This document shows positions 52,001 through 61,474 of a stretch of DNA of 64,000 nt, one piece after another; the stretch's first letter is position 1; each line of letters opens with the position of its first letter. Made by a program: the position numbers and the translations under genes. The DNA is from Phaeobacter sp. J2-8 (GTDB lineage Bacteria; Pseudomonadota; Alphaproteobacteria; Rhodobacterales; Rhodobacteraceae): NCBI RefSeq assembly GCF_022867865.1, contig NZ_JALIEC010000011.1:1-64000 (forward strand), given 5' to 3'. The notes below the pieces were generated by a model. That model did no database searches and had not been told where the DNA came from. It worked only from the letters and a program-made list of their open reading frames with translations.

Positions 52001-53473
52001 CTCGCGGAAACCGCCGCCTTCATGGATGACCAGAAGCGCATCCTGATCTTCTCGGATGCCGGCGGCACGGGGCGCAGCTATCACGCCGATCTCGGGGCGA
52101 AGAACCAGCGCCTGCGTGTCCATTATCTCCTCGAGCCGGGCTGGAAGGCCGATGCTGCCATCCAAGGCCTTGGCCGCACCAACCGCACCAATCAGGCGCA
52201 ACCGCCGCTGTTTCGGCCAGTGGCCACGGACGTGAAGGCGGAAAAGCGGTTCCTGTCGACTATCGCGCGCCGTCTCGACACGCTGGGTGCCATCACGCGG
52301 GGTCAGCGCCAGACCGGCGGGCAGGGGCTGTTCCGGCCCGAGGACAACCTCGAAAGCCCCTATGCCCGCGACGCCCTGCGCCAACTCTACCGCCGCATCT
52401 ATCGCGGCGATGTGGCGGGCTGTTCACTCGGGGCGTTCGAGGATGCGACCGGCCTCAGTCTGACCGACGACAACGGGCTGAAAGATGACCTGCCGCCGAT
52501 CACAACCTTCCTCAATCGTCTGCTTGCGCTGACGATCGACATGCAGGCCGTGCTCTTCTCGGCCTTCGAGGAACTTCTCGATCAGCGGATCGAGGGTGCC
52601 ATCGCCGCCGGGGTCTACGACCTCGGGCTCGAGACGCTGCGCGCCGAGAGTTTCCGCGTCAACTACGCCCGCGTCATCTACACCCATCCCGGCTCTGGCG
52701 CAGAAACTCAGCTCCTGACCATCGCGGAAAAGCGGCGCAACACACCGACCGCGCTCGCGGACGCGCTGGACTGGCTCGATGATCCGAAGGCGCGGCTGCT
52801 GGTCAACAGCCGATCTGGCCGGGCGGCGGTGCAGGTGCCCGCCACCAGCCTGATGCTGGATGACGGCACCATCGAACCCCGCTTGCGGCTGATCCGCCCG
52901 ACGGAGGCAAGCACCGTGCCTGCTAAGATCATGGAAGACACCCATTGGCTGGAGGCAGATCGGGCGGCCTTCGCTGCCGCCTGGACTGCGGAACTCTCCG
53001 AGGTGCCGGAGTTCTCGGAGGCCACGCTGCACATCGTCGCGGGCCTTCTGCTGCCGATCTGGAAGCAACTGCCGCAGGATGAGACCCGCGTCTACCGGCT
53101 GCAAACCGATGACGGCCAGCGGATCATCGGTCGCCGGGTCTCACCCGCCTGGGTCGCGACCACGCTGGCAGATGAGGCCCCAAGGCTTACGGCAGCGCAG
53201 GTGCATGCCCTCGTTCTGGAGGGCAAGACGGTGGTGCGGCTTGCCGAAGGGATGGAGTTGCACCGGTCCCGCGTCATGGGGGTGAACCGGATAGAACTGT
53301 CGGGCTTTTCCGAAGCCGCCAAGGACCGGCTCAAGGCAGATGGGTTCTTTTCGGAGATCATCGCCTGGAAGCTGCGGCTCTTCTGCCCAGCAGACTCGAG
53401 CGGCATCGCAGTGCTTGATCGTCTGCTTGCACGTTGTCCTGTGACGGGACTACATGCACGCGGAGGGTGTTGA
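49095..53473 (+). pseudogene. methyltransferase-strawberry notch helicase fusion, frameshifted in a G8 run
   Basis: About 1,460 codons. N-terminal N6-type methyltransferase domain: LEPSAGTGLLAVLAEIAGG (SAM loop, about residue 155) and VILMNPPFSAVAN (NPPF). Central SNF2-like helicase domain: FFLGDGTGAGKGRQSAG (Walker A), ILFDESHAMAN (DESH box) and VVYVSATGATSV. C-terminal helicase half: IFSDAGGTGRSYHADLGAKNQ and GLGRTNRTNQAQPP. One base is missing in the run of eight G at 51560-51567; the second frame continues GHAAVIQIVSTGEALMERRL to the stop at 53473. Domains on both sides are intact, so an assembly indel is likely. A conserved plasmid gene of unknown role. Confidence 0.88.
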
Positions 53474-53476
53474 GCC

Positions 53477-54502
53477 ATGTATTCCGAGACTGAAGATGTG
53501 ATCCGCGCACTCGCGGAGAACGCCGAAAGCGTTTGTCGCCAATACCTTCCCGCCGGACGGCGGGAAGGGTCCTACTGGATCGTGGGCGATCTGCAGAACA
53601 ACCCTGGCCGGTCGCTTTTCGTGCGGCTGACCGGGCCTGCCTCGGGGCCGGGTGCTGCCGGTAAGTTCACCGACGGCGCCACGGGCGAGCATGGCGATCT
53701 TCTGGACATCATCCGTGAGCGAACCGGGATCTCACGCTTTCCCGACCTTCTGGCCGAGGCCCGAGCGCATCTCGGCCGTCCGCAGCCGGTCCTCCCGGAT
53801 GTCCCAGTGCCAAAGAAGACCAAAGCCCCCGGTGGCACGCCAGAGGCGGCGGCGCGGCTGTTCGCAGTCTCAGTGCCGGTCGCAGGCACGCTGGCTGACA
53901 CCTACCTCCGCTCCCGGGGCCTGACCCAAGGCGGCACGATGAGCGCGCTGCGCTTCCACCCGAAGTGCTGGCATCGGGATGAGGGTCAGACCCGGAGCAT
54001 CCCCAGACCGGCGCTGATCGCAGCGGTCACCGATGGGGCAGGGGCCTTGCGGGGCGTGCATCGCACCTGGCTGGCACCTGACGGACAGGGAAAAGCAGCC
54101 GTTGAGACCCAGCGGCGTGCCATGGGTCACCTCCTCGGCAATGCCGTCAGGCTGACCCCGCATGACGACATCCTCGTGGTCGGCGAAGGCATCGAGACCA
54201 TGCTGTCCTTGGTCGAGGCAGTGCCCGGCCTTCCCGTCTGGGCGGCGCTCTCATCGGCTCACCTCGGGGCCGTTCTGCTGCCGGAGGGGCTTCAGCGCCT
54301 CTACATCGCCATCGACCGCGATCCGGCGGGGCAACGTGCGGCAGAGAGGTTGAGCGCCAGAGCCCTTGATGCCGGGATTGCCGTACGGGTGCTGGAACCA
54401 CGGCTCGGAGATTTCAACGATGATCTCCGGGCGACCGGCAAAGAGGCGCTGCGCCAGCATCTGGCAGGACAGATCGGGCCTGAGGATCAGCATCGCTTGT
54501 AG
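53477..54502 (+). CDS. Toprim-domain protein (DUF7146/primase-like)
   Basis: 341 aa, 3 bp after the helicase gene. N-terminal region as in DUF7146 (YWIVGDLQNNPGRSLFVRLTG; GKFTDGATGEHGDLLDII). Toprim core near the C-terminus: DDILVVGEGIETMLSLVEA (GEGxET, catalytic Glu) and LYIAIDRDPAGQRAAERL (D-x-D). Similar to plasmid and phage primase-associated proteins. Being coupled to a helicase-methyltransferase, it probably handles DNA during plasmid replication or transfer (inference). Confidence 0.88.
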   Translation: MYSETEDVIRALAENAESVCRQYLPAGRREGSYWIVGDLQNNPGRSLFVRLTGPASGPGAAGKFTDGATGEHGDLLDIIRERTGISRFPDLLAEARAHLGRPQPVLPDVPVPKKTKAPGGTPEAAARLFAVSVPVAGTLADTYLRSRGLTQGGTMSALRFHPKCWHRDEGQTRSIPRPALIAAVTDGAGALRGVHRTWLAPDGQGKAAVETQRRAMGHLLGNAVRLTPHDDILVVGEGIETMLSLVEAVPGLPVWAALSSAHLGAVLLPEGLQRLYIAIDRDPAGQRAAERLSARALDAGIAVRVLEPRLGDFNDDLRATGKEALRQHLAGQIGPEDQHRL

Positions 54503-54874
54503 GGCTGAGCAACGTCGCAACGGGCGGATCGAGGCTGCGGGGGCAGGGGCCCTGCAGTCCTGTCGCGGGTATGGATCATCACCCTTGCCTCTTCCCTGGC
54601 ACTCTCATCCACCCGTCACCCGCCCGGCCTTCAAGAGATGGGCAGGCGGCCGTCAAAGGGGACGCCCCATCAAGGGCGGCAGGCAAGCTATTTCCGCCGC
54701 GGGGGACGAGCCCCCGCTTTGCATCGCGAAACAAATAGCTTGCCTGCCGCCCTCCTCCACATGCGTTCCGGCCCCGAAGGCGGGGTGAAGGCGCGTCCCC
54801 AGTGACAGCTTTCGCAGCCCATGAAGGCCGCGCGGGATGACGCGCGGACGAGACATGCCCGGAGGCAAGAACCG
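54503..54874. other. 372-bp non-coding stretch with a long cruciform
   Basis: No gene is supported here. The main content is the 79-nt inverted repeat described separately. The left part is GC-rich filler; the right end contains the GGAGGCAAGAACCG ribosome site of the next gene. Confidence 0.5.
54674..54752. repeat. long hairpin: 20-bp perfect arms with an inner hairpin
   Basis: Bases 54674-54693 (ending GGCAAGCTATTT) are perfectly complementary to 54733-54752 (starting AAATAGCTTGCC). The 39-nt centre holds a second hairpin, GCGGGGG-ACGAG-CCCCCGC. Outside coding sequence and far stronger than chance or a normal terminator. It could be a structured RNA, a cruciform protein target, or the relic of a small inverted-repeat element. 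Confidence 0.75.
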
Positions 54875-55807
54875 ATGACGATCCACACCCACGACGACGC
54901 GTATGAACCCGCCCACACCGCATCCCAGACTGCCCATGCGCTCGACGAGCTGCAACTCTACGGCTTCCGCCCCTTTGATGAGCCCGATCCGCGCCCGATG
55001 CCCGATGGGCAGCGCCTCGCGGTCGCCGTCGCCGACATCTTCGATGCCCTCGTCGCGACCCTGGAAGACACCCGCATGGAACCCGATCTCGAAGAGGTGC
55101 TCTGGGGCCAGGTCAACCTCTTCCACCGCGCCACGGCCCGGGTCGAGCGGTCGCTCGATGAAAACGAGCAGGCGCAGCGCCGCCTCCAGCGCGAGCAGGA
55201 CGGCTCTGAGGTGAAATCCACCGAACTCGAGCGCCTGACGGCCGAAGGTCTGACGCTGATCGAACGGCGCAACTGCATGGACATGATGCGCGATCACGCC
55301 GCCACCGAGTTCGTCCATCACACGGGATCGACCTGGCGCCCCCGTACCGGCTCGATGGTGAACCGCCAGCACATGACCGCAGCGCTTATCGACAGCCGTG
55401 ACTTCCTGGCCGCCAGGCGCCGCGCGGAGACCGAGGTGATGCTCCCCGCTGGCCCCAAGGTCGCCCTCACCGGCGGCACCGACTTCAGCGATCACCGCCT
55501 GATCTGGGGCAAGCTCGACCAGGTTCGGACCAAGTATCCCGACATGGTCCTTCTGCATGGCGGAAGCCCGAAGGGCGCAGAGCTGATCGCCGCCAAATGG
55601 GCCGAGGCCCGGAGCGTGACGCAGGTGGCCTTCAAGCCTGACTGGACCAAGCATGCCAAGGCCGCCCCCTTCAAGCGCAACGACGCGATGCTCGAGGTGC
55701 TGCCGGTGGGTGTTCTGGTCTTCCCGGGCACTGGCATCCAGGAAAACCTCGCCGACAAGGCCAAAAAGCTCGGCATCCCGGTCATGAAGTTCGAGAAGGG
55801 GGCGTGA
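54875..55807 (+). CDS. DUF2493 (SLOG/YspA-like) protein
   Basis: 310 aa from MTIHTHDDAYEPAHTASQ (ATG 54875 after GGAGGCAAGAACCG). The N-terminal two thirds are helical. The C-terminal Rossmann-like DUF2493 domain reads PKVALTGGTDFSDHRLIWGKLDQV, VLLHGGSPKGAELIAAKWAEARSV and VLVFPGTGIQENLADKAKKLGIPV, with the GG and PGT loops of SLOG nucleotide-binding proteins. SLOG domains sense or process nucleotide ligands, some in conflict systems. It closes the helicase-Toprim block; function unknown. Confidence 0.87.
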   Translation: MTIHTHDDAYEPAHTASQTAHALDELQLYGFRPFDEPDPRPMPDGQRLAVAVADIFDALVATLEDTRMEPDLEEVLWGQVNLFHRATARVERSLDENEQAQRRLQREQDGSEVKSTELERLTAEGLTLIERRNCMDMMRDHAATEFVHHTGSTWRPRTGSMVNRQHMTAALIDSRDFLAARRRAETEVMLPAGPKVALTGGTDFSDHRLIWGKLDQVRTKYPDMVLLHGGSPKGAELIAAKWAEARSVTQVAFKPDWTKHAKAAPFKRNDAMLEVLPVGVLVFPGTGIQENLADKAKKLGIPVMKFEKGA

Positions 55808-55891
55808 GCCCCCGACTTCAATCCGGGACAGAACATTGTGGAAACGTCAAAGAGCGCTTGATATTGTGGTCTCGAGAGAGGCATCAACAAC

Positions 55892-56158
55892 ATGTTCGAC
55901 ACATCGCAGCAAATGGAAGTGTTCCCGACGACGGTCGATCTCAAGCGGATCGACCCGTCTCTCAACATGCGGCGCTTCTATCGAATGAGCGTTCAGCCGG
56001 ACCTGTTTGGCGGCGCATGCCTCGTGCGGGAATGGGGCCGTATCGGGTTTCGAGGGCAGATGCTAATCGAACGGCACCCGGACGAGGGGCATGCTGTGAC
56101 CGCCCTATTGAAGCTCGCAGCGACGAAGCATCGCCGAGGATACTTACGTTCTAGCTAG
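55892..56158 (+). CDS. WGR-domain protein
   Basis: 88 aa, almost only the domain: LNMRRFYRMSVQPDLFGGACLVREWGRIGFRGQMLIERHPDEGHAVTALLKLAATKHRRGY, with the name-giving WGR (REWGRIG). WGR domains bind nucleic acid ends in PARP1 and occur alone on plasmids. It follows the DUF2493 gene by about 80 bp and is the last gene before the BREX locus. Role unknown. Confidence 0.88.
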   Translation: MFDTSQQMEVFPTTVDLKRIDPSLNMRRFYRMSVQPDLFGGACLVREWGRIGFRGQMLIERHPDEGHAVTALLKLAATKHRRGYLRSS

Positions 56159-56300
56159 CTGATCTTTTGGGCTCTGATAGTCCAAGACCAGTCCCTGGGG
56201 TATCGACGCCTGAATGGTCGACTTCCACGGCAACGCCTTGAAATTCGATTGATAATCTCGGTGTCACTCCCTAAGGTTGTCGCAGGCCCAGAAAATGGGC

Positions 56301-56319
56301 GCGCATAGTTACAATGCGC
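56301..56319. promoter_or_regulatory. candidate operator of the BREX regulator
   Basis: GCGCAT and ATGCGC are perfect inverted arms 7 bp apart, about 25-40 bp before the WYL-regulator start; AATGCGCATT (56313-56322) is itself palindromic. BrxR-type regulators are known to bind inverted repeats upstream of their own gene. Binding here is inferred. Confidence 0.4.
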
Positions 56320-56341
56320 ATTGGGATACCGGGAGGCCAGG

Positions 56342-57238
56342 GTGGATAGCGACAGGTCAGAACTTCGATGGGGAGTCGAGCAACGTCTCGAGTTCATAGA
56401 GTTCCGCTTGTTCTGGGAGGGGCATGTAAACCGGAGTGACCTCATGGATCAGTTCGGTGTCTCGGTCAACCAAGCGTCCACTGACCTAAATCGCTACATC
56501 GGCTTTGCTCCGGCGAACATGGTCTACGACAAGAGTGCGCGGACTTATGTGCGAGGCAGTGCTTTCCAACCACAATTTCTGGAACCTGATGCCAGTCGCT
56601 ATCTAGCTCAGCTACGGTCCGTGGCCGAAAACATTCTTGACCGTGAAGACTCTTGGATCGCTAATCTTCCGTCCTTTGCCTCTGCGCCGACGCCGGTCCG
56701 TGGGGTTGACCCCGTGACGCTTCGGTCCGTTGTGGGAGCGATCAGGCGATCCGAAGAGGTCGAGATCCGATACCAGTCCCTTTCCAGCCCAGATCCGCGA
56801 TGGCGGTGGATTGCGCCTCACGCGATTGCCTTCGATGGATTTCGCTGGCACGCCCGCGCGTTTTGTCTAACCGACGAGTGTTTCAAGGATTTCCTTCTTT
56901 CCCGGATGATTGAGATTCGTGGCTCACGCGAAAGCGGGACATCGGCCGATGATGATCTCGACTGGAATTCAGAAGTCGTCCTTGAAGTGGCTCCTCATCC
57001 CGAACTGTCAGAAACGCAGGCTAAGGTCATTGCCCTCGACTACGGGATGCGTGGCGGCAGCGCGAAGATAAAGGTGCGCCGCGCGCTGCTCTACTACGCG
57101 CTGAGGCGCTTGGGATTGGATACAGATCCCGCCGCCCGGCGCCCGCAAGACCAACAGATTGTCCTTATGAACGCCCCCGAAATCGGGCACTCGACACCGA
57201 GGGTCTCGGCGCCTGTGAGCGGAGGCGTAAACGGATGA
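56342..57238 (+). CDS. brxR: WYL-domain transcriptional regulator (BrxR-like)
   Basis: 298 aa from GTG 56342 (GGGAGGCCAGG before it; a TTG 7 codons upstream is also in frame). The N-terminal winged HTH is LEFIEFRLFWEGHVNRSDLMDQFGVSVNQASTDLNRYIG. The WYL domain has VEIRYQSLSSPDPRWRWIAPHAIAFDGFRWHARAFCLTDECFKDF, and a C-terminal extension follows. Size and layout match BrxR, the autorepressor that stands first in many BREX and other defence loci and responds to an unknown ligand. Its stop overlaps the next ATG as ATGA, so it is part of the operon. Confidence 0.87.
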   Translation: MDSDRSELRWGVEQRLEFIEFRLFWEGHVNRSDLMDQFGVSVNQASTDLNRYIGFAPANMVYDKSARTYVRGSAFQPQFLEPDASRYLAQLRSVAENILDREDSWIANLPSFASAPTPVRGVDPVTLRSVVGAIRRSEEVEIRYQSLSSPDPRWRWIAPHAIAFDGFRWHARAFCLTDECFKDFLLSRMIEIRGSRESGTSADDDLDWNSEVVLEVAPHPELSETQAKVIALDYGMRGGSAKIKVRRALLYYALRRLGLDTDPAARRPQDQQIVLMNAPEIGHSTPRVSAPVSGGVNG

Positions 57239-57693
57239 TCGAGGCACTTGAACGCGTTGTTGACGATCTTGCTGTGGTGAACAGCAAACTATTGCTGCTG
57301 ATTGGCGCGCCAAATTCCGGGAAAAGCGACTTGCTTCGCCAACTGGCTGGACACCGAAAGCTGCACATCCTCAACATTGGAGCTGCCCTCGGGCGAGAAC
57401 TGCTGACAATCCCGAGCCCCAGGAGACACCTTCAAGCAGCCGACCTTCTGAAAGGGTTGGCGGATGAGTTTTCGCGGGAAGGACTTCTCCTCATGGACAA
57501 TCTCGAACTCCTGTTCGATCAGGAGTTGAAGCTAAGTCCGCTCGATTTGCTCCGGCGGCACTCTCAGGCGCGGCGCGTTGTTGCCGCTTGGCCGGGGACG
57601 CTCATAGACAACAGGCTGTCGTATGCAACGACAGGGCATCCAGAATATCAGGACTACAGCTGTGATGGCGTGGTTCCGTTCAGAGTTAATTGA
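57235..57693 (+). CDS. brxF: BREX type 3 protein BrxF (small ATPase)
   Basis: 152 aa. P-loop LLLLIGAPNSGKSDLLRQLAG (about residues 20-40) and Walker-B-like EGLLLMDNLELLFDQ (about 82-96). Small size, P-loop and position directly before a BrxC-type ATPase match BrxF, found in BREX type 3. Its exact job in BREX is not known. Coupled to the regulator by ATGA. Confidence 0.85.
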   Translation: MIEALERVVDDLAVVNSKLLLLIGAPNSGKSDLLRQLAGHRKLHILNIGAALGRELLTIPSPRRHLQAADLLKGLADEFSREGLLLMDNLELLFDQELKLSPLDLLRRHSQARRVVAAWPGTLIDNRLSYATTGHPEYQDYSCDGVVPFRVN

Positions 57694-57707
57694 AAGGAAA
57701 TCTCGAG

Positions 57708-60700
57708 ATGGCAATGCGTTACGGCGATCTCATTCAATTTGAGCCCATTGAATCGGTTATTCAGCTTCTCGATGCAGATCGTCCAGACGAAGCCAAGAAG
57801 CTTGTGTCCACCTATGTCATCTCGGATGACATGGCCGAACGCATTGCCAAGCTCATGATCCCGCAGCTCTCATTTGATGAGGCTGTGGACCACAAAGGCG
57901 TCTTGGTGGTCGGGAACTACGGCACTGGTAAGTCGCACTTGATGTCAGTGCTGTCACTTGTCGCCGAGGATGCGGCATATCTGCCGATGATCCAGCACCC
58001 CAAAGTGGCCGAGGCTGCAAAGACAATTGCGGGCCGCTTCAAAGTGCATCGGATTGAGATTTCGAGTCAGATGTCATTGCGCGACATCATCACCCAACAG
58101 CTTGAGGTGTTCCTAGAAAAGCACGGCGTGACATATGCGTTCCCGCCTGCCGACAAGGTCATCAATAACAAGGCTGCGTTCGAGGAGATGATGTCGGCTT
58201 TTGCGGAGGTCCACCCTGATCAAGGTGTTCTCCTCGTTGTCGATGAGTTTCTCGAGTACCTGCGGTCGCGCAAGGACCACGAACTTGTGCTCGACTTGTC
58301 CTTCCTCCGCGAGATCGGGGAGGTTACCAAACATCTCCGTTTCCGTTTCGTTGCAGGCGTTCAGGAAGCGATCTTCGATAGCAGCCGCTTTCAACATGTG
58401 GCGGATAGCCTGCGGAGGGTGAAGGACCGCTTCACTCAGGTCTTGCTGGCAAGACAAGATGTCAGTTTCGTTGTCGCGGAACGTCTCTTGAAGAAGTCCG
58501 CGGACCAGCAGGACAAGATCCGCGCTTACCTTGCACCATTCTCGAAATTCTATGGCTCAATGAATGAGCGGATGGACGAGTATGTGCGTTTGTTCCCAGT
58601 ACACCCAGACTACATCGGGACGTTTGAGCGCCTGGTTTTCACCGAGAAGCGGGGCGCGTTGGTGACCTTGCGTGATCAGATCCAGGCAATCCTTGACGAT
58701 GAAGTTCCTTCAGATCGGCCTGGTCTAATCGGCTTCGACAAGTTTTGGGACACTGTCGCAACAAACTCCGTCTTGCGCTCAGATCCGAATATCGGGCCAG
58801 TGCTCAAGGTCTCAGAAGTGCTTGCGGAGAGGGTCTCCAAGGCGTTCACTCGGCCGGCCTATAAGCCGATGGCGCTTCGCATCATTGACGGCCTTTCAGT
58901 CCACCGCCTGACGACGGGCGGGGACATCTATGTGCCGGTCGGACCGACGGCCGAGGAACTGCGCGACACGCTTTGCCTGTTTCAGCCGGGTATTGAAGAC
59001 ATGGGTGGCGACCCGTCTGACGACCTACTCACCGCGGTCCAGACCACGCTTCGAGAGACCCTCAAGACGGTAAACGGTCAGTTCATCTCCAAGGCGCCAG
59101 ACACCGAGCAATACTATCTCGACCTGAAAAAGGACGTCGACTACGACGCGCAAATCGAGAAGCGGGCCGAGGCTCTTTCGGAGGATGCGCTTGATCGTGC
59201 TTACTACGGCGCCATTCGCCAACTCATGGAGCGCACGGACGAGTCCAGTTACGTGACGGGACACCAGATTTGGCAATACCAGATCGAGTGGCAGGAACGT
59301 CGCGTCGAACGGATTGGCTATCTATTCTTTGGTGCGCCGAACGACCGGCCGACCGCTCAGCCAGAGCGGGATTTCTATTTGTACTTCATCCAGCCCTTTG
59401 ATCCCCCGCGTTTCCGTGATGAGCAGAAGCCCGACGAGGTCTTCTTCCGTCTGAAAGCACCAGACGAAACCATCAAGCGATTGCTGAGCTTCTACGCCGC
59501 CGCCCAGGAACTGGCCTCCACGGCAAGTGGTGGCGCGAAAGGCGTGTATCTCGACCGCGGTCGCGATGCGCTGCGCGAAATGAGCAAATGGCTGCAGGAA
59601 AAACAGCTGGAGGCATTCGAGGTCACGTTCCAAGGCAAGTCCAAGACACTTCGTGACTGGACCAAAGGTATTTCACTCAGGGATAAAGCGCGCTTGGGGC
59701 CGGACGAGCGCATCAACTTCCGCGACGTCGTCAACGTGATCGCGGGGATCGCGCTAAGCAGCCGGTTCGCCGATGTTTCGCCCGAATACCCAACATTCTC
59801 GGCGCTCGTGACGGAGTCCAACCGAAAGCAGCTCATTGGAAATGCGCTTCGTGCTCTCACGGGGAGCAACCGTACGAAAGACGCTGTGATCGTCCTGGAT
59901 GGCCTCGAAATGCTCGATGGTGATCGCATCGACCCCGTTCAATCTCGATACGCTCAGGAGGTTCTCGCGCGGCTGAAGGCCAAAGGTCATGGGCAAGTGC
60001 TTAACCGCAGTGAGTTGCTCGTTGGAAATGCGGATATCGAATATTTCAGCCCTGACAAGTACCGGCTCGAGACCGACCTATTGGTCACGGTGCTTGGGTC
60101 ACTGGTCTATTCCGGTGACATTGTCCTCGCGATTACCGGGGACAAAATTGACTCCGGCAAGATCGGGCTTCTCGCGGATCGTCCGCTCGATAAGTTGAAG
60201 CAGTTCAAGCATGTTGAAGCGCCGAAGGAGATCAACGTTGCCGTGCTCCGGTCACTCTTCGAGATGCTGGAGTTGCCGCCGGGTCTCGCGCAGCAAGCAA
60301 CTCAAGGCTCGGATGAACCGGTCAAGGCGCTTCAGGAGGAAGTCAGCAAGCTCACAAAACGTGTGCTTGCAGCCTCCACCGACATGGCAAACCGGCTTAG
60401 CTTTTGGGGCCAGCCTCTCCTGCGCGAGGAAGAAATCCGCGACTGGAGATCGAAGCTCGACGAGCTCAAGGCCTTCTCGGAAAGCCTGTCGCCCTACAAC
60501 ACGGTCGGCAAGCTCAAGAACCTGCGCATTGGGTCTGATGATATCGCAGCCCAGAAAAAGAACCTTGAGGTTCTGAACTCCGTGGAAGGACTCATCAGCC
60601 TGATCGGCGAACTTGGGAACACGGCAAGCTATCTTGGCCAGGCCGAGATGGTGCTGCCGTCTGACCACGCATGGGTGAAGCAGGCTCAGGATACGCGCAA

Positions 60701-61439
60701 GCAGGTCCTCGACGCATTGTCGGCGAGCCGAACTGGACAGAATGGATCTGAACACCGGCAGACGCTCGCCAAGCTCAAAAAGGACTATGTGACGGCTTAT
60801 GTCAGCCTGCACAGCAAGGCGCGTCTAGGAGTGTCCGAGGACAAGACGAAGACCGCGCTGCGCAAAGACTCTCGGCTCGTCGCCATGCGGGCTTTGGCGA
60901 ATATCTCGCTGATGCCGACAAGCCAGCTCACCACGTTCGAGGAGAAGCTCGACAAGTTGAAGAGCTGTGCCTCGCTGATCGACTCCGAACTGGCGGCGAG
61001 CCCGGTTTGCCCGCACTGCAACTTCCGCCCGGCGAATGAGCAGGGCGACATGCTGCCCGCGGCCAATGTGCTCAAGCAACTCGATGACGAGCTTGATCAG
61101 CTGCTGGACGGGTGGGTGCAGACGCTTCTCGACAACCTCGAGGACCCGATCATCCAGTCCAACTTTGAACTTCTGAAGGAAGGGTCGCGCAAGATCGTCA
61201 CCGGCTTTGTCGACAGCAAGTCATTGCCCGATCCGGTCACGCCCGAGTTCATCAGTGCAGTGCAAGAGGCGCTGTCCGGCCTCGACAAGGTCGTCGTTTC
61301 GGGAAGCGACATTCGGCAGGCCTTGCTTCAGGGCGGATCGCCCGCGACACCCGAAGACCTGCGCAAGCGGTTCGAGGCGTTCCTGACCGACCGCTGCAAG
61401 GGCAAGGACACCACCAAGCTGCGCTTCGTGGTCGAGTGA
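57708..61439 (+). CDS. brxC: BREX type 3 ATPase BrxC (DUF6079 family)
   Basis: 1,243 aa from MAMRYGDLIQFEPIESVIQLLD (ATG 57708, GAAAGGAAATCTCGAG ahead). P-loop VLVVGNYGTGKSHLMSVLS near residue 70, Walker B GVLLVVDEFLEYLRSRKDHEL near 175, a long central part, coiled-coil segments (QSRYAQEVLARLKAKG; VKALQEEVSKLTKRV; RKQVLDALSASR), and a C-terminal CPHCNFRP near residue 1100. BrxC is the large AAA+-type protein common to BREX systems; this length and the DUF6079-type sequence are those of type 3. It works with the methyltransferase and PglZ to block phage replication. Confidence 0.88.
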   Translation: MAMRYGDLIQFEPIESVIQLLDADRPDEAKKLVSTYVISDDMAERIAKLMIPQLSFDEAVDHKGVLVVGNYGTGKSHLMSVLSLVAEDAAYLPMIQHPKVAEAAKTIAGRFKVHRIEISSQMSLRDIITQQLEVFLEKHGVTYAFPPADKVINNKAAFEEMMSAFAEVHPDQGVLLVVDEFLEYLRSRKDHELVLDLSFLREIGEVTKHLRFRFVAGVQEAIFDSSRFQHVADSLRRVKDRFTQVLLARQDVSFVVAERLLKKSADQQDKIRAYLAPFSKFYGSMNERMDEYVRLFPVHPDYIGTFERLVFTEKRGALVTLRDQIQAILDDEVPSDRPGLIGFDKFWDTVATNSVLRSDPNIGPVLKVSEVLAERVSKAFTRPAYKPMALRIIDGLSVHRLTTGGDIYVPVGPTAEELRDTLCLFQPGIEDMGGDPSDDLLTAVQTTLRETLKTVNGQFISKAPDTEQYYLDLKKDVDYDAQIEKRAEALSEDALDRAYYGAIRQLMERTDESSYVTGHQIWQYQIEWQERRVERIGYLFFGAPNDRPTAQPERDFYLYFIQPFDPPRFRDEQKPDEVFFRLKAPDETIKRLLSFYAAAQELASTASGGAKGVYLDRGRDALREMSKWLQEKQLEAFEVTFQGKSKTLRDWTKGISLRDKARLGPDERINFRDVVNVIAGIALSSRFADVSPEYPTFSALVTESNRKQLIGNALRALTGSNRTKDAVIVLDGLEMLDGDRIDPVQSRYAQEVLARLKAKGHGQVLNRSELLVGNADIEYFSPDKYRLETDLLVTVLGSLVYSGDIVLAITGDKIDSGKIGLLADRPLDKLKQFKHVEAPKEINVAVLRSLFEMLELPPGLAQQATQGSDEPVKALQEEVSKLTKRVLAASTDMANRLSFWGQPLLREEEIRDWRSKLDELKAFSESLSPYNTVGKLKNLRIGSDDIAAQKKNLEVLNSVEGLISLIGELGNTASYLGQAEMVLPSDHAWVKQAQDTRKQVLDALSASRTGQNGSEHRQTLAKLKKDYVTAYVSLHSKARLGVSEDKTKTALRKDSRLVAMRALANISLMPTSQLTTFEEKLDKLKSCASLIDSELAASPVCPHCNFRPANEQGDMLPAANVLKQLDDELDQLLDGWVQTLLDNLEDPIIQSNFELLKEGSRKIVTGFVDSKSLPDPVTPEFISAVQEALSGLDKVVVSGSDIRQALLQGGSPATPEDLRKRFEAFLTDRCKGKDTTKLRFVVE

Positions 61440-61474
61440 ACTTCCGCCAACCGATATTGAGATGAGACGAACCG

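Noticed and set aside
59558-59575. CTCGACCGCGGTCGCG as a further parS site
   Set aside because: Shares only the GACCGCGGTC centre and lacks the flanking CTT/AAG symmetry; it lies inside brxC.
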